From an uncultured Clostridia bacterium (GTDB lineage: Bacteria; Bacillota; Clostridia; Lachnospirales; Anaerotignaceae): a stretch of 64,000 nt of DNA. Below, in pieces: positions 33,848-45,059 of this stretch. The notes below the pieces were generated by a model. It did no database searches. It saw only the letters and a program-made list of their open reading frames with translations, and had not been told where the DNA came from. The stretch spans positions 1 to 64,000 of the forward strand of contig CALWSR010000015.1 of the NCBI GenBank assembly GCA_944384265.1, written 5' to 3'. The translations under genes and the position numbers were made by a program. How positions within the stretch are numbered: the stretch's first letter is position 1; the number at the start of each line of letters is the position of its first letter.

Positions 33848-36800
33848 ATGACAGCACAAAATGCGGAACAGGGTATCGTTTTTGATTCTATCAAAATCGG
33901 TTTAGCATCTCCTGAAAAAATACACGAGTGGTCAAGAGGGGAAGTGAAAAAGCCGGAAACAATCAATTACAGAACATTGAAGCCGGAAAGAGACGGCCTG
34001 TTTTGTGAAAGGATATTCGGCCCCACAAAGGACTGGGAATGCCACTGCGGAAAATACAAAAGAATACGCTACAAAGGCGTTGTGTGCGACAGATGCGGCG
34101 TGGAAGTGACAAAAGCAAAGGTGAGAAGAGAAAGAATGGGGCATATTGAGCTGGCTGCCCCTGTATCTCATATTTGGTATTTTAAAGGCATTCCTTCCCG
34201 TATGGGATTGATACTTTCCATGTCTCCCAGGGCATTGGAAAAGGTGCTGTATTTTGCCTCCTATGTGGTGCTGGACCCGGGCAACACAGAGCTGCAATAC
34301 AAACAGCTTTTGACAGAAAAGGACTTTAGAGAGGCCTATGACAAATATGGCAATGCTTTTAAAGCGGCAATGGGTGCAGAGGCCATCAAACAGCTTTTGA
34401 TGGACATTGATTTGGAAAAGGATGCACAGGAGCTGAAAAAACAGCTTGTGGACACCACCGGACAAAAAAGAATCCGCATCATCAAAAGACTGGAGGTGCT
34501 GGAGTCCTTTAGACTTTCCAACAACAAGCCTGAGTGGATGATATTAGACGCCATTCCGGTCATTCCGCCTGATATTCGTCCTATGGTACAGCTAGACGGC
34601 GGCCGTTTTGCCACAAGTGATTTGAACGACCTTTACAGACGTGTGATTAACAGAAACAATCGTTTGAAAAGACTGCTGGATTTGGGTGCGCCTGACATTA
34701 TTGTCAGAAATGAAAAAAGAATGCTGCAGGAAGCAGTGGATGCACTCATTGACAACGGCAGAAGAGGCAGACCTGTGACAGGCCCGGGAAACAGACCTCT
34801 AAAATCGCTTTCTGATATGCTCAAAGGAAAACAGGGCCGTTTCCGTCAAAATCTGCTGGGAAAACGTGTGGATTATTCCGGACGTTCTGTAATTGTAGTA
34901 GGCCCTGAACTGAAAATTTATCAGTGCGGATTGCCAAAAGAAATGGCCATTGAATTGTTCAAGCCCTTTGTTATGAAAAAGCTGGTGGAGGATGGTTTGG
35001 CACACAACATCAAATCAGCCAAAAGAATGGTGGAACGCTTGCAGACAGAGGTTTGGGACATTTTGGAGGATGTGATTAAAGAGCATCCTGTTATGCTCAA
35101 CAGGGCGCCAACACTGCACAGACTGGGTATTCAGGCATTTGAGCCTGTATTGGTAGAGGGTAGAGCCATAAAGCTTCATCCACTTGTATGTACTGCATAC
35201 AATGCGGACTTTGACGGCGACCAAATGGCTGTCCATGTACCTCTTTCTGTGGAGGCACAGGCAGAATGCCGTTTCCTTTTATTATCTCCCAACAACCTTT
35301 TGAAGCCTTCTGACGGAGGCCCTGTGACAGTGCCTTCTCAGGACATGATACTGGGTATGTATTATCTGACGCTGGAAAAAGATGGGGAAATGGGAGAAGG
35401 AAAGGTCTTTAAAGATGAAAAGGAAGCCATACTTGCCTATGACAACCATGTGATTACACTCCATGCCAAAATCAAAGTCAGACGAACCATGGAATTTGAC
35501 GGCGTGGAGGAATCCCGCTTGGTGGATACCACAGTAGGACGCATTATATTCAACGAAGCCATTCCCCAAAATCTGGGCTATGTGGACAGAACAAAGGAAG
35601 AAGAAAAATTCCAGTATGAAATCCATTCACTGGTGAAAAAGAAAGACATTGGCAAAATTATAAACAGATGCATCAACCGCTGCGGCTCTACCCAGACTGC
35701 AGAAGTGCTGGACAGAATCAAAGCATTGGGCTACAAATTTTCCACCAGAGCAGCACTGACGGTTTCTGTATCTGACATGGAAATCCCGCCTGAAAAGGTT
35801 GAATATTTGGCAGAGGCAGAAGGCAAGGTGGAGGAAATCACCAAAAAATTTAGACGTGGTTTGATGACAGACGAAGAAAGACACAACAAAGTTATTGAAG
35901 CATGGAACATTGCCAACGACAAAATTACAGACGCTTTGCTGGCAGGACTTGGAAAATACAACAACATATTCATGATGGCAGACTCCGGTGCCCGTGGTTC
36001 CAACAGCCAGATTAAACAGCTGGCAGGTATGCGTGGATTGATGGCAAACCCTTCCGGCGGTATCATAGAGCTGCCCATCAAATCCAATTTCCGTGAAGGT
36101 CTTTCTGTATTGGAGTATTTTATTTCTGCCCATGGTGCCAGAAAGGGCTTGACAGACACAGCGCTGAGAACAGCCGATTCCGGCTATTTGACCCGTCGTT
36201 TGGTAGACGTTTCTCAGGATATTATCATAAGAGAATGGGAATGCTGCAGCGACCAGGGAGAAAACACGCCGGGATTATGGGTATCTGCATTTATGGATGG
36301 CAATGAAGTGATTGAAAGCCTGCAGGACAGAATCAGAGGCCGCTGGTCTATATTGGACATTGTTCATCCTGAAACAGGAGAAATCATTGTGCCAAGGGAT
36401 ACCATGGTAACGCCTGACCAAGCGGAAAAGGTGGAAAAAGCTGGTGTGAAAAGGGTTTATATCAGAACGGTATTGACCTGCCGTTGTGAAATCGGTATTT
36501 GTTCCAAATGCTATGGCGCCAACATGGCCAGCGGAAGATTTGTCAGAATTGGCGAATCTGTGGGTATCATTGCGGCACAGTCCATTGGAGAGCCGGGTAC
36601 ACAGCTTACCATGAGAACATTCCATACAGGCGGTATTGCCGGAGATGACATCACACAGGGTCTGCCCCGTGTGGAAGAGCTTTTTGAAGCCAGAAAGCCA
36701 AAGGGTCTTGCCATTATATCCGAATTTGGAGGAAATGTGACCATCAGTGACACCAAAAAGAAAAGAGAAGTGATTGTCACAAATCCGGAAACAGGAGAAA

Positions 36801-37417
36801 CAAAGGACTATTTGATACCATATGGTTCTCGTATCAAAGTGTATGATGGAGATACAGTAGAAGCAGGGGATGAAATTACAGAGGGCAGCGTCAATCCCCA
36901 TGACATACTGAAAATAAAGGGCATTCGCGGCGTACAGGATTATATGATACAAGAAGTGCAAAGGGTATACCGTTTGCAGGGTGTGGAAATCAATGACAAG
37001 CACATTGAAGTCATTGTGCGTCAAATGCTCAAAAGAGTGAAAATTGAAGAAAACGGAGATACAGACTTTTTGCCCGGCAGTCTTGTGGATTGGCTGGCAT
37101 TTGAAAACACCAATGCCAAAATGGAGGAAGAAGGAAAAGAACCGGCAAAGGGTTACAGAGTGCTTTTGGGTATTACAAAGGCTTCTCTTGCAACAGATTC
37201 CTTCCTGTCTGCCGCTTCCTTCCAAGAAACCACAAGGGTGCTGACAGAGGCAGCCATCAAAGGAAAAATTGACCCTCTTATTGGTTTGAAAGAAAATGTT
37301 ATCATTGGTAAACTGATTCCTGCCGGCACCGGTATGCAGAGATACCGCAGCATTGACATTGAAGTGGAAAACTATGACGATGAGTATGATGACAGCTTAT
37401 ATAATAACATGATGTGA
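33848..37417 (+). CDS. rpoC: RNA polymerase beta-prime subunit
   Basis: The 1,189-residue protein has the N-terminal zinc ribbon ([20 protein letters not shown], near 60-80), the lid and rudder region, the catalytic [12 protein letters not shown] (about 453-464) that binds the active-site magnesium, the bridge helix region, a second zinc site ([13 protein letters not shown] near 880), and the C-terminal [27 protein letters not shown] precedes the ATG. It forms an operon with rpoB and ends in a strong terminator. Confidence 0.98.
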   Translation: MTAQNAEQGIVFDSIKIGLASPEKIHEWSRGEVKKPETINYRTLKPERDGLFCERIFGPTKDWECHCGKYKRIRYKGVVCDRCGVEVTKAKVRRERMGHIELAAPVSHIWYFKGIPSRMGLILSMSPRALEKVLYFASYVVLDPGNTELQYKQLLTEKDFREAYDKYGNAFKAAMGAEAIKQLLMDIDLEKDAQELKKQLVDTTGQKRIRIIKRLEVLESFRLSNNKPEWMILDAIPVIPPDIRPMVQLDGGRFATSDLNDLYRRVINRNNRLKRLLDLGAPDIIVRNEKRMLQEAVDALIDNGRRGRPVTGPGNRPLKSLSDMLKGKQGRFRQNLLGKRVDYSGRSVIVVGPELKIYQCGLPKEMAIELFKPFVMKKLVEDGLAHNIKSAKRMVERLQTEVWDILEDVIKEHPVMLNRAPTLHRLGIQAFEPVLVEGRAIKLHPLVCTAYNADFDGDQMAVHVPLSVEAQAECRFLLLSPNNLLKPSDGGPVTVPSQDMILGMYYLTLEKDGEMGEGKVFKDEKEAILAYDNHVITLHAKIKVRRTMEFDGVEESRLVDTTVGRIIFNEAIPQNLGYVDRTKEEEKFQYEIHSLVKKKDIGKIINRCINRCGSTQTAEVLDRIKALGYKFSTRAALTVSVSDMEIPPEKVEYLAEAEGKVEEITKKFRRGLMTDEERHNKVIEAWNIANDKITDALLAGLGKYNNIFMMADSGARGSNSQIKQLAGMRGLMANPSGGIIELPIKSNFREGLSVLEYFISAHGARKGLTDTALRTADSGYLTRRLVDVSQDIIIREWECCSDQGENTPGLWVSAFMDGNEVIESLQDRIRGRWSILDIVHPETGEIIVPRDTMVTPDQAEKVEKAGVKRVYIRTVLTCRCEIGICSKCYGANMASGRFVRIGESVGIIAAQSIGEPGTQLTMRTFHTGGIAGDDITQGLPRVEELFEARKPKGLAIISEFGGNVTISDTKKKREVIVTNPETGETKDYLIPYGSRIKVYDGDTVEAGDEITEGSVNPHDILKIKGIRGVQDYMIQEVQRVYRLQGVEINDKHIEVIVRQMLKRVKIEENGDTDFLPGSLVDWLAFENTNAKMEEEGKEPAKGYRVLLGITKASLATDSFLSAASFQETTRVLTEAAIKGKIDPLIGLKENVIIGKLIPAGTGMQRYRSIDIEVENYDDEYDDSLYNNMM

Positions 37418-37433
37418 TAGGAAACAAAAATAG

Positions 37434-37465
37434 AGAGATACCCAAAGGGTGTCTCTTTATTTTAT
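37434..37465 (+). terminator. Intrinsic terminator of rpoBC
   Basis: AGAGATACCC (37434-37443) pairs with GGGTGTCTCT (37447-37456) around an AAA loop, followed by TTATTTTAT. Confidence 0.85.
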
Positions 37466-37505
37466 GAAAAATGAAAAAGGCTGTGGAAGGGACAGGAGGC
37501 ATATT

Positions 37506-37706
37506 ATGATTACTATTTTGAAATATTTTTTGCTGCGTGGGATTACATTTTTTATTATAATGCTTTTATGTATAAACCTAGATAGCCTTTTTGGAGAGGG
37601 TTTTTATGGTTCCGGCCCTGTTGTTTGTGCCATTACTGTATTGTCTACAGTGGTTGTGGTTTGTACCTATGCAATCATTGAAGCAATTAATAAAAGCAAT
37701 CCATAA
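37506..37706 (+). CDS. Small two-helix membrane protein, copy 1
   Basis: The 66-residue product has two hydrophobic segments (about 3-24 and 33-55) and a short tail, TYAIIEAINKSNP. AGGAGG lies seven bases before the ATG at 37506; the longer frame from 37449 would run through the rpoBC terminator. It is clearly paralogous to the protein encoded at 37941 (shared V/INLxS, V-CTxAI-xAINK motifs). I do not recognise the family. Confidence 0.65.
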   Translation: MITILKYFLLRGITFFIIMLLCINLDSLFGEGFYGSGPVVCAITVLSTVVVVCTYAIIEAINKSNP

Positions 37707-37940
37707 AGAATAAAAAATATGAATGATGTTTATGATTTTGACAGTTCTATGGCTTTTTTTTAAATATTGTTTTTTTAGAATGGATGATTTTGTCCAGTCA
37801 AAAAGCGGCAAAATGGTGTTTGGCAGTCAGACGGCAGGGAAATATGGATTTGGAAAGGAATACCACATTGTTATTGACATAGGGAAAGCGGTATGAAAGG
37901 AAAGTAGAAACAAAAAAATGAGAAGAAAGGATAGACTGGT

Positions 37941-38126
37941 TTGAATATTATTTTATATTTTTTGTTCAGTATTGTGGTGTATTATGTAATTCTGTTTTTG
38001 TCTGTGAATTTAGGCAGTTTTGTTGCAGTGGATTCTATTACTTCTGCTGTTTCTATATTAGTTACAGTGATGATTATGTGTACTGGTGCCATTGTGAGAG
38101 CAATCAATAAAAATAAAAAAGAATAA
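37941..38126 (+). CDS. Small two-helix membrane protein, copy 2
   Basis: The 61-residue product starts at a TTG about ten bases after AAAGGAT and has two hydrophobic segments (about 2-23 and 32-50) and the tail GAIVRAINKNKKE. It aligns along its full length with the 66-aa protein encoded 235 bp upstream, and the 45 or so bases after the two stop codons are also alike (both contain ATGTTTATGATTTTGA), so the pair arose by tandem duplication. Function unknown. Confidence 0.6.
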   Translation: MNIILYFLFSIVVYYVILFLSVNLGSFVAVDSITSAVSILVTVMIMCTGAIVRAINKNKKE

Positions 38127-38271
38127 AGAATATCAATCATGTTTATGATTTTGATAGTTCTATAATCTTTATAATGCATTTTGTTTTTTGTAGTATTTTG
38201 TTTCTAATATTTGATAAGTGTTGTTATTTTATAGAAGCTTGCATTTTTACAGAATCAAATTAAAAAATCTC

Positions 38272-38715
38272 TCACTTAAAAATGGAGGGACTTTCTAAAT
38301 GAATTAAAATTTGAATGGATACAAAATATAGACAGCAAATTTTTATTTTTCTATGACATCTATGAGAATCTAATACATCAACACCACTAGAAAAAGAAAT
38401 ACTTAAGCTACCATCAACAATAACAGTTGGACTAATAGGAAAACCAGTATATCCATATTTTGTAATATCCGCTATATAGCTATTTGATTTTCAATCTATT
38501 ATCATAGAGCCTGCTGAAATGTAATATGCAGGATATTCACCTTGTTTATATTTTGAAAATTTTATATAAAAACCATATTATCCTTCTGGCTCGGGGGTAT
38601 GTTCCACATATTATATTTTTTTATATTCCACATGACCTTCAGTGCTTATAGCCTTAAATGGAGAAGAGCAAGCAGCTACAAAAAAAGTCATCAAACCAAT
38701 TAGACTGTATGCCAT
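38272..38715 (-). pseudogene. Decayed lipoprotein gene with three in-frame stops
   Basis: From an ATG at 38715 the minus strand reads MAYSLIGLMTFFVAACSSPF, a lipoprotein signal with lipobox Cys, then KAISTEGHVEYKKI-stop-YVEHTPEPEG-stop, then a 38-codon segment including KYKQGEYPAYYISAGSMIID, a third stop, and a further 70 or so codons with SYIADITKYGYTGFPISPTV, ending at 38272. Two stops are TAA and one is TGA. The composition between stops is that of a real extracellular domain, so this is a lipoprotein gene killed by several nonsense mutations. The frame is also open upstream of the ATG. No family recognised. The rest of 38127-39367 shows nothing I can support. Confidence 0.6.
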
Positions 38716-39367
38716 TTGCTCTAAATTCCATAATGAATTTTGCTGTTGTTTGATTGCTGTATGGATTAAATGGATTGCAACCCTAAAAAACAGTAGATTT
38801 ACTGGAAGCTTTTAACAGCATTTCTTCGCTGCCATGGAAAGTTTTGAATGGCTTCTATCTGTAATTGTGTTCTTTTCATTTTTGGATGGACCATGATTGT
38901 AATTCCATAATTTTTTCAGTATAAGCTTCTTTGTAATTTTCAATCATATAGAGCTTTTGGTTATTTAGGCTTTTGATGCAGAAAGGATTTTTATTTAATT
39001 CCGAATTTTATTTTTGCAATCCTTCCTATTCATTGATAGTTGAGCGAAATTGAGCATTATCATTTTCAAAAGCAAATGTGAAGATGAAAGGCTACATTGT
39101 AAAAATTATAATGAAAGAAATAAAAAACACTGCTTTTTTGGAAAAAATGTTTTTTATCTAAAGATATTCTTCTTAAAAAATAATGTAATAAGCTATTATT
39201 TTGCAAAATAGACTATTGAAATCGTTCAAAACACCGAAAACAAAATAACAATCAATCTATCAATATAACAAAAAATAATGTTATATTTTGTATATATTTG
39301 TAGAGTACTAAATAAAAGAAAAGAGAAATATTATTTTTGAAAAGAAAAAAATTTAAAAATAAAATTC

Positions 39368-39396
39368 TTGACTTTTTGGGAAAAGAATGATAAAAT
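39368..39396 (+). promoter_or_regulatory. Promoter of the rpsL operon
   Basis: TTGACT (39368-39373) and TAAAAT (39391-39396) are separated by 17 bases. A short stem AAGGC/GCCTT with a T run at 39415-39438 follows the expected start site and could be an early attenuator. Confidence 0.7.
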
Positions 39397-39414
39397 GTGG
39401 CAGTGTCTTGAAAT

Positions 39415-39438
39415 AAGGCTTTTTTTAATGCCTTTTTT
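39415..39438 (+). terminator. Short terminator-like hairpin in the rpsL leader
   Basis: AAGGC (39415-39419) pairs with GCCTT (39430-39434) and four further T follow. The five-base stem is weak, so attenuation is only a possibility. Confidence 0.35.
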
Positions 39439-39507
39439 CAACAGACATTTGATGAAAATGTGAATGCAATGGCAGAATGTATTTATTTTGTAAGGAGGTG
39501 CAACAAA

Positions 39508-39927
39508 ATGCCAACATTTAATCAGTTAGTAAGAAAGGGCAGACAGACTGTTGAGAAAAAATCTACTGCTCCCGCTTTGCAGAAGGGGTTGAACTCTTTA
39601 AAGAAAAAAACAACAGATATTTCTTCTCCTCAAAGACGTGGCGTTTGTACAGCAGTAAAGACTTCTACACCTAAGAAGCCTAATTCAGCCCTTAGAAAAA
39701 TCGCCAGAGTGCGTCTATCAAACGGCATTGAAGTAACAGCTTATATTCCAGGAGAAGGCCACAATCTGCAAGAGCACAGCGTTGTTTTAATCAGAGGCGG
39801 AAGAGTAAAGGACTTGCCCGGTGTGCGTTATCACATTGTCAGAGGTACACTGGATACTGCAGGCGTTGCAAACAGAATGCAGGCACGTTCCAAATATGGT
39901 GCGAAACGTCCAAAAGCGAAAAAGTAA
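39508..39927 (+). CDS. rpsL: 30S ribosomal protein S12
   Basis: The 139-residue product ([20 protein letters not shown]...) is S12 with the decoding-centre loops [17 protein letters not shown] (including the streptomycin-relevant Lys in wild-type form) and [25 protein letters not shown] lies seven bases before the ATG at 39508; upstream in-frame starts are not conserved. rpsG follows after a terminator-like pair of hairpins. Confidence 0.97.
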   Translation: MPTFNQLVRKGRQTVEKKSTAPALQKGLNSLKKKTTDISSPQRRGVCTAVKTSTPKKPNSALRKIARVRLSNGIEVTAYIPGEGHNLQEHSVVLIRGGRVKDLPGVRYHIVRGTLDTAGVANRMQARSKYGAKRPKAKK

Positions 39928-39944
39928 AAAAATCATAGATTATT

Positions 39945-39980
39945 TTTCACCCAAAGGTGAAAGCCATTTGGCTTTTTTTG
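39945..39980 (+). terminator. Double hairpin terminator after rpsL
   Basis: TTTCACC-CAAA-GGTGAAA (39945-39962) is followed directly by AGCC-ATTT-GGCT and a run of T. It may reduce read-through from rpsL into rpsG. Confidence 0.65.
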
Positions 39981-40094
39981 CTGCAAAGGCAGTGAGAGAA
40001 AAAAGGTCATAAATGAAAAAGAAATGCCTTATACAAAATCAATACCATCTGCAAATTGCTTAGATATAAAAGATGACGTATGAAGGCATGACAA

Positions 40095-40114
40095 CACGAG
40101 GGCAATGCCCCGTG
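40095..40114 (+). promoter_or_regulatory. Hairpin before rpsG, candidate S7 target
   Basis: CACG-A-GGGC-AAT-GCCC-CGTG forms an eight-pair stem with one bulged A, 42 bases before the rpsG start. In E. coli S7 represses translation by binding the rpsL-rpsG intergenic RNA; whether this hairpin does so is inference. Confidence 0.35.
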
Positions 40115-40156
40115 AAGTACCGAGAATAGGTTTTATTCATTAAGGAGGGAAGAATC

Positions 40157-40627
40157 GTGCCAAGAAAAGGACATGTTGCAAAAAGAGAGGTTTTAGCAGA
40201 CCCTTTGTACAACAGCAAGCTGGTAACAAAGCTGATTAACAGCATTATGCTGGACGGCAAAAAGGGTGTTGCTGAAAAAATTGTTTATGGTGCATTCGAA
40301 AAGGTAGCAGAAAAAACAGGAAAAGAGCCTTTGGAAGCCTTTGAAGAAGCATTAAACAACATTATGCCTGTATTAGAAGTAAAAGCACGCCGTGTGGGCG
40401 GTGCCACCTATCAGGTGCCTATGGATATCAGACCGGAAAGAAGAAGAACACTGGGACTTCGCTGGCTGACCATTTACAGCAGAAAACGCGGCGAAAAAAC
40501 AATGGTGGACCGTCTTGCCGGAGAAATCATGGACGCATTGAACAATGCCGGCGGTGCTGTGAAGAAAAAAGACGAAACACACAAAATGGCAGAAGCCAAC
40601 AAGGCATTCTCCCATTACAAATGGTAA
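40157..40627 (+). CDS. rpsG: 30S ribosomal protein S7
   Basis: The 156-residue product ([20 protein letters not shown]...) is S7, with [17 protein letters not shown] and the C-terminal helix [15 protein letters not shown]7 nucleates assembly of the 30S head. The start is a GTG six bases after AGGAGGGAAG, as expected from the conserved N terminus. Confidence 0.97.
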   Translation: MPRKGHVAKREVLADPLYNSKLVTKLINSIMLDGKKGVAEKIVYGAFEKVAEKTGKEPLEAFEEALNNIMPVLEVKARRVGGATYQVPMDIRPERRRTLGLRWLTIYSRKRGEKTMVDRLAGEIMDALNNAGGAVKKKDETHKMAEANKAFSHYKW

Positions 40628-40734
40628 TTGTTTAAAATCAGGCAGAAGGATTTTGCAGACACTGTGTAAAAGAGCTTTCTTTTTTGCAGTGCTTTGGCAG
40701 CATCCATATGTATACGAAAAAGGAGGAGTTCAGC

Positions 40735-42825
40735 GTGGCAAACAGAGCGTTTCCACTTGCTAAAACCAGAAATATCGGTATCATGGCACACATTGACGCC
40801 GGTAAGACAACTCTTACAGAACGTATTTTGTTCTACACAGGACGTAACTATAAAATTGGTGATACCCATGAAGGTACTGCCACCATGGACTGGATGGAGC
40901 AGGAACAGGAAAGAGGTATTACAATCACATCCGCTGCAACCACTTGTCAGTGGAATGAAAACAGAATCAATATCATTGACACACCGGGACACGTTGACTT
41001 TACAGTAGAGGTTGAGCGTTCCTTGCGTGTATTGGACGGCGCAGTCTGCGTATTTTGTGCAAAGGGCGGCGTTGAGCCACAGTCTGAAACTGTTTGGAGA
41101 CAGGCTGACAACTACAATGTACCAAGAATGGCATTTGTAAACAAAATGGACATTATGGGTGCAGATTTTTATAATGTATTGCAAATGATGCGTGACAGAC
41201 TTGGCTGCACACCTGTTGCAATGTATTTGCCTATTGGTGCAGAAAGTGACTTTGTGGGCGTTATCGATTTGATTAAAATGAAAGCATTCATATACGAGGA
41301 TGATTTGGGAAAAGAAGTGGATGAAGAAGAAATCCCAGCGGATATGAAGGATAAAGCAGAAGAATATCGTCAAATGATGGTAGAGGCCATTGCAGAAACA
41401 GATGAAGCATTGATGGACAAATATCTGGAGGGAGAAGACCTTACAGAGGAAGAATTGAAGGAGGCCATGAGAAAGGCTTGTATCAACTGTGAGCTGATTC
41501 CTGTATTCTGCGGTTCTGCATACAGAAACAAGGGTGTTCAAAAATTATTGGACGGCGTAATTGACTATATGCCAGCACCAATTGACATTCCTGCTATCAA
41601 AGGCGTTGACCCTGATACAGGAGAAGAAATTGAAAGACATTCTTCTGACGAAGAACCATTTTCTGCATTGGCATTCAAAATTATGAATGACCCATTTGTT
41701 GGAAAACTGGCATTCTTCCGTGTGTACTCCGGCACATTAAACTCCGGCACATATGTTTACAACTCTACAAAGGGTAAAAAAGAACGTGTTGGACGCATTT
41801 TGCAGATGCACGCAAACCACAGAGAAGAAATTGACAAGGTATATGCCGGCGACATTGCGGCAGCAGTTGGATTTAAGCTGACAACAACAGGCGATACCAT
41901 TTGCGATGAAGACCATGAAGTTATATTGGAATCCATGGTATTCCCAGAGCCTGTTATTGAGGTTGCCATTGAGCCAAAAACAAAAGCAGGCAGAGATAAA
42001 ATGGGTATTGCTTTAGCAAAACTGGCAGAAGAAGACCCAACATTTAAAACATATACAAACCAAGACACAGGCGACACCATCATTGCCGGTATGGGTGAGC
42101 TTCATTTGGAAATCATTGTTGACCGTCTTTTGAGAGAATTTAAAGTAGAAGCAAATGTTGGTGCCCCACAGGTTTCCTATAAAGAAACATTCCGCAAGGC
42201 TGTGGATGTGGAGGGTAAATTTGTACGTCAGTCCGGTGGCCGTGGTCAGTATGGTCACTGTAAAGTGAGATTTTATCCAATCGGCACAGATGCGGAAAAC
42301 AACTATGAATTTGTAAACAGCACAGTGGGTGGTTCTATTCCAAAGGAATACATTCCAGCTATTGACAAAGGAATTCAAGAGGCAATGCAAAGCGGCATAT
42401 TGGGCGGATACCCTGTATTGGGCGTAAAAGCAGAGGTATATGACGGTTCCTACCATGATGTAGACTCCTCTGAAATGGCTTATCAAGTTGCCGGCTCCAT
42501 GGCGTTTAAAGAAGCTATGAGAAAAGGTGATGCGGTACTGTTAGAGCCTATTATGAAGGTAACTGTATCTGTACCAGAGGATTACATGGGAGATGTCATT
42601 GGTGACATCAACTCCCGCCGTGGCAGAATTGAAGGCATGGAAGCAAGAAGCGGTGTGCAGGTAATTCATTCCTATGTACCACTGGCTGAAATGTTTGGTT
42701 ATTCCACAGACCTTCGTTCCAAATCTCAGGGACGTGGCACCTATGTAATGGAAGTGGACCACTATGAGCCTTGCCCTAAATCTGTTCAAGACAAAGTATT
42801 GGAAGGCAGAAAAACAGAGGCATAA
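40735..42825 (+). CDS. fusA: Elongation factor G
   Basis: The 696-residue GTPase has AHIDAGKTT (G1, about 18-26), RGITITSA (G2), DTPGHVDFT (G3), NKMD (G4, about 138-141) and the C-terminal domains with GRGQYGHCK and [19 protein letters not shown]. It drives translocation. The start is a GTG five bases after AGGAGG; the longer frame from 40684 lacks a ribosome binding site. Confidence 0.97.
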   Translation: MANRAFPLAKTRNIGIMAHIDAGKTTLTERILFYTGRNYKIGDTHEGTATMDWMEQEQERGITITSAATTCQWNENRINIIDTPGHVDFTVEVERSLRVLDGAVCVFCAKGGVEPQSETVWRQADNYNVPRMAFVNKMDIMGADFYNVLQMMRDRLGCTPVAMYLPIGAESDFVGVIDLIKMKAFIYEDDLGKEVDEEEIPADMKDKAEEYRQMMVEAIAETDEALMDKYLEGEDLTEEELKEAMRKACINCELIPVFCGSAYRNKGVQKLLDGVIDYMPAPIDIPAIKGVDPDTGEEIERHSSDEEPFSALAFKIMNDPFVGKLAFFRVYSGTLNSGTYVYNSTKGKKERVGRILQMHANHREEIDKVYAGDIAAAVGFKLTTTGDTICDEDHEVILESMVFPEPVIEVAIEPKTKAGRDKMGIALAKLAEEDPTFKTYTNQDTGDTIIAGMGELHLEIIVDRLLREFKVEANVGAPQVSYKETFRKAVDVEGKFVRQSGGRGQYGHCKVRFYPIGTDAENNYEFVNSTVGGSIPKEYIPAIDKGIQEAMQSGILGGYPVLGVKAEVYDGSYHDVDSSEMAYQVAGSMAFKEAMRKGDAVLLEPIMKVTVSVPEDYMGDVIGDINSRRGRIEGMEARSGVQVIHSYVPLAEMFGYSTDLRSKSQGRGTYVMEVDHYEPCPKSVQDKVLEGRKTEA

Positions 42826-42863
42826 TTTTTTGGCAGAAAATATAGTAAAAATAGAATATTTAC

Positions 42864-42892
42864 TTGCAAAAAACGGCTATATTCTATATAAT
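42864..42892 (+). promoter_or_regulatory. Promoter of tuf
   Basis: TTGCAA (42864-42869) and TATAAT (42887-42892) are separated by 17 bases, about 65 bp before the tuf start, so tuf can be transcribed apart from fusA. Confidence 0.7.
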
Positions 42893-42959
42893 GGAAACGA
42901 TATAGAACAAAGAAAACAGATTTGATATTCTGAAACAATTTAAAGGAGGATATTTTAAA

Positions 42960-44153
42960 ATGGCTAAACAAAAATTTGAAAGAACCAAACCACATATGAA
43001 TATTGGTACCATTGGTCACGTTGACCATGGCAAAACAACATTGACAGCTGCAATCACAAAAACACTTCATGAAAGATATAACATTGGTGAGGCAGTAGCA
43101 TTTGAAAATATCGACAAAGCTCCAGAAGAAAGAGAACGTGGTATCACAATTTCTACCGCTCATGTGGAATATGAAACACCTAACAGACACTATGCACACG
43201 TTGACTGCCCAGGACACGCTGACTATGTTAAAAACATGATTACAGGTGCTGCACAGATGGATGGTGCTATCCTTGTTGTGGCTGCAACAGACGGTCCTAT
43301 GGCGCAGACAAGAGAGCATATTTTGCTTTCCCGTCAGGTAGGCGTGCCTTACATTGTTGTATTTATGAACAAATGTGACATGGTAGATGACGAAGAATTG
43401 CTTGACTTGGTTGAAATGGAAATCAGAGAATTGCTTTCCGAATATGAATTCCCCGGCGATGACCTGCCTATTATCAGAGGTTCTGCATACCAGGCATTGC
43501 AAGACCCATCCGGAGAATGGGGTGACAAAATCATTGAATTGTTCAATGAAATCGAAGCTTACATTCCTGAGCCAGAACGTGACACAGACAAGCCTTTCTT
43601 GATGCCAGTAGAAGACGTATTCTCCATTACAGGACGTGGTACAGTTGCCACAGGTAGAGTGGAAAGCGGCGTTGTAAAAGTACAGGATGAAGTTGAAATC
43701 GTTGGTTTGACAGAAGAAATTAGAAAAGTTGTTGTAACCGGTGTTGAAATGTTTAGAAAGCTTCTTGACCAAGCTGAAGCCGGCGATAACATTGGTGTAT
43801 TGCTTCGTGGTGTACAAAGAAACGAAATTGAAAGAGGACAGGTTCTTGCAAAACCAGGTTCTATCACACCTCACCACAAATTTAAAGCACAGGTTTATGT
43901 ATTGAGCAAAGAAGAAGGTGGACGTCATACACCATTTTTCAACAATTACAGACCACAGTTCTATTTCAGAACAACAGACGTTACAGGCGTTATCGGCCTG
44001 CCAGAAGGTACAGAAATGTGCATGCCTGGCGACAACGTTGAAATGACAATTGATTTGATTACAAAGGTAGCTATGGCTCCTGGTCTTCGTTTTGCTATCC
44101 GTGAAGGTGGTAGAACAGTAGGTGCTGGTTCTGTTACAGAAATCATTGAATAA
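42960..44153 (+). CDS. tuf: Elongation factor Tu
   Basis: The 397-residue protein has the EF-Tu GTPase motifs GHVDHGKTT (about 18-26), [19 protein letters not shown] (about 81-92), NKCD (136-139) and the conserved domains II and III ending [11 protein letters not shown]. It delivers aminoacyl-tRNA to the ribosome. AAAGGAGG lies eight bases before the ATG. It has its own promoter and a strong terminator. Confidence 0.98.
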   Translation: MAKQKFERTKPHMNIGTIGHVDHGKTTLTAAITKTLHERYNIGEAVAFENIDKAPEERERGITISTAHVEYETPNRHYAHVDCPGHADYVKNMITGAAQMDGAILVVAATDGPMAQTREHILLSRQVGVPYIVVFMNKCDMVDDEELLDLVEMEIRELLSEYEFPGDDLPIIRGSAYQALQDPSGEWGDKIIELFNEIEAYIPEPERDTDKPFLMPVEDVFSITGRGTVATGRVESGVVKVQDEVEIVGLTEEIRKVVVTGVEMFRKLLDQAEAGDNIGVLLRGVQRNEIERGQVLAKPGSITPHHKFKAQVYVLSKEEGGRHTPFFNNYRPQFYFRTTDVTGVIGLPEGTEMCMPGDNVEMTIDLITKVAMAPGLRFAIREGGRTVGAGSVTEIIE

Positions 44154-44196
44154 TGAAAAATTAATTTATCTATATAGATAATTTGTGTCCAAGCGG

Positions 44197-44236
44197 AAAA
44201 ACCCCCGAAGGCCCAGGCCTTCGGGGGTTTTTGTGA
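44197..44236 (+). terminator. Intrinsic terminator of tuf
   Basis: A 12-bp GC-rich stem (CCCCCGAAGGC at 44202-44212 with GCCTTCGGGGG at 44217-44227) around a four-base loop is followed by five T. The flanking AAAA makes it usable on both strands. The 300 bp that follow hold no gene and are AT-rich. Confidence 0.9.
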
Positions 44237-44534
44237 TGGAAAGAAAAAATAGCTCTATTTTTCTTTTAAATTGAGTCATATTTTTTGGCTTTGTTATACC
44301 AAAGGTATATTACAAATTTTTAAAAAAATTTGCAGTAGAAAAGGAGATTGAAAAGCATGGAAAGGATAGCCTTTTTTTCTGATTGCAATCAAAAAAGGAA
44401 TTATTTTGTATTTATTGCAAGCCAAAAAATGATAAATTATGAAAAAAGTTCACTTAATACAATAAATCACTCTGCGTTTTGTGAACAATGGTATTGCACC
44501 ATGTCAAATTTTGTATTATGATAAATAAAAAATA

Positions 44535-44873
44535 ATGGATAAAAAATTTATAGAAATGTGGTGTGTTTTGTTGAATTACGCAGAAACAGCAATGAATTTA
44601 TTTCAATATTTAAAGGGAGTCTATACCCAAAGATTTCATATTAAGACAAATATAAAACGGGAAGAATGGTTTCAATTTTTGAAAGAAATTCCAAAAAATA
44701 ATGAATATATCATGTGTCCTTATTTAGAAAAGGAAGGCATTCTAAAGGATATGGAGGAAGAAAATTCTGTTATATTGCAAATTAAAAAAGCAGAAATGAT
44801 TCCTTGTCCCGAAATACCTCTTTCTTTGACCGAGTGGGTTCTAGGAGATTGGAAAAATCCTGACCATGAATGA
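44535..44873 (+). CDS. N-terminal fragment of the SF1 helicase-nuclease
   Basis: This 112-codon frame (MDKKFIEMWCVLLNYAETAM...) ends at a TGA at 44871-44873 that lies in exactly the same frame as the long helicase frame that follows. The codons after the stop read NWKESIIREENG... without break into the helicase, so this is the N terminus of one protein. The segment IPCPEIPLSLTEWVLGDWKNP resembles a conserved motif that I associate with the N terminus of such helicases. There is no good ribosome binding site. If the stop is real, the piece may be made alone or not at all. Confidence 0.6.
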   Translation: MDKKFIEMWCVLLNYAETAMNLFQYLKGVYTQRFHIKTNIKREEWFQFLKEIPKNNEYIMCPYLEKEGILKDMEEENSVILQIKKAEMIPCPEIPLSLTEWVLGDWKNPDHE

Positions 44874-45059
44874 AATTGGAAAGAATCCATAATACGAGAG
44901 GAAAATGGAATAAAAAAGGAAGTAAAGCTAGGAGAAGATATCACAAGATTAAGAGAATGTTATCATTGGCAAAAAGGACGAGAACAATGGAGAGCAGAAC
45001 AAAAAAATATTGAAAAAATAAACAACATTTTTATCGCATTAAGAAAATATTATGAAGAA

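Noticed and set aside
36275..37225. 316-codon minus-strand frame opposite rpoC
   Set aside because: Shadow of rpoC with no start signal and no motif.
37780..37896. 38-codon frame starting MDDFVQSKSGKMVFG
   Set aside because: Protein-like but without a ribosome binding site, and it lies in the spacer between the two duplicated membrane protein genes; perhaps a fragment of a lost gene.
40615..41541. 308-codon minus-strand frame opposite fusA
   Set aside because: Shadow of fusA; no ribosome binding site and no recognisable domain.
42786..43928. 380-codon minus-strand frame opposite tuf
   Set aside because: It is the antisense of the highly conserved tuf gene; its composition (Phe, Cys, Asn, His rich) is typical of a shadow frame and there is no ribosome binding site.
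44871..44873. TGA read as Trp or selenocysteine in the helicase gene
   Set aside because: Several intact genes in the window end in TGA, so TGA is a stop here, and no SECIS-like hairpin follows this codon.
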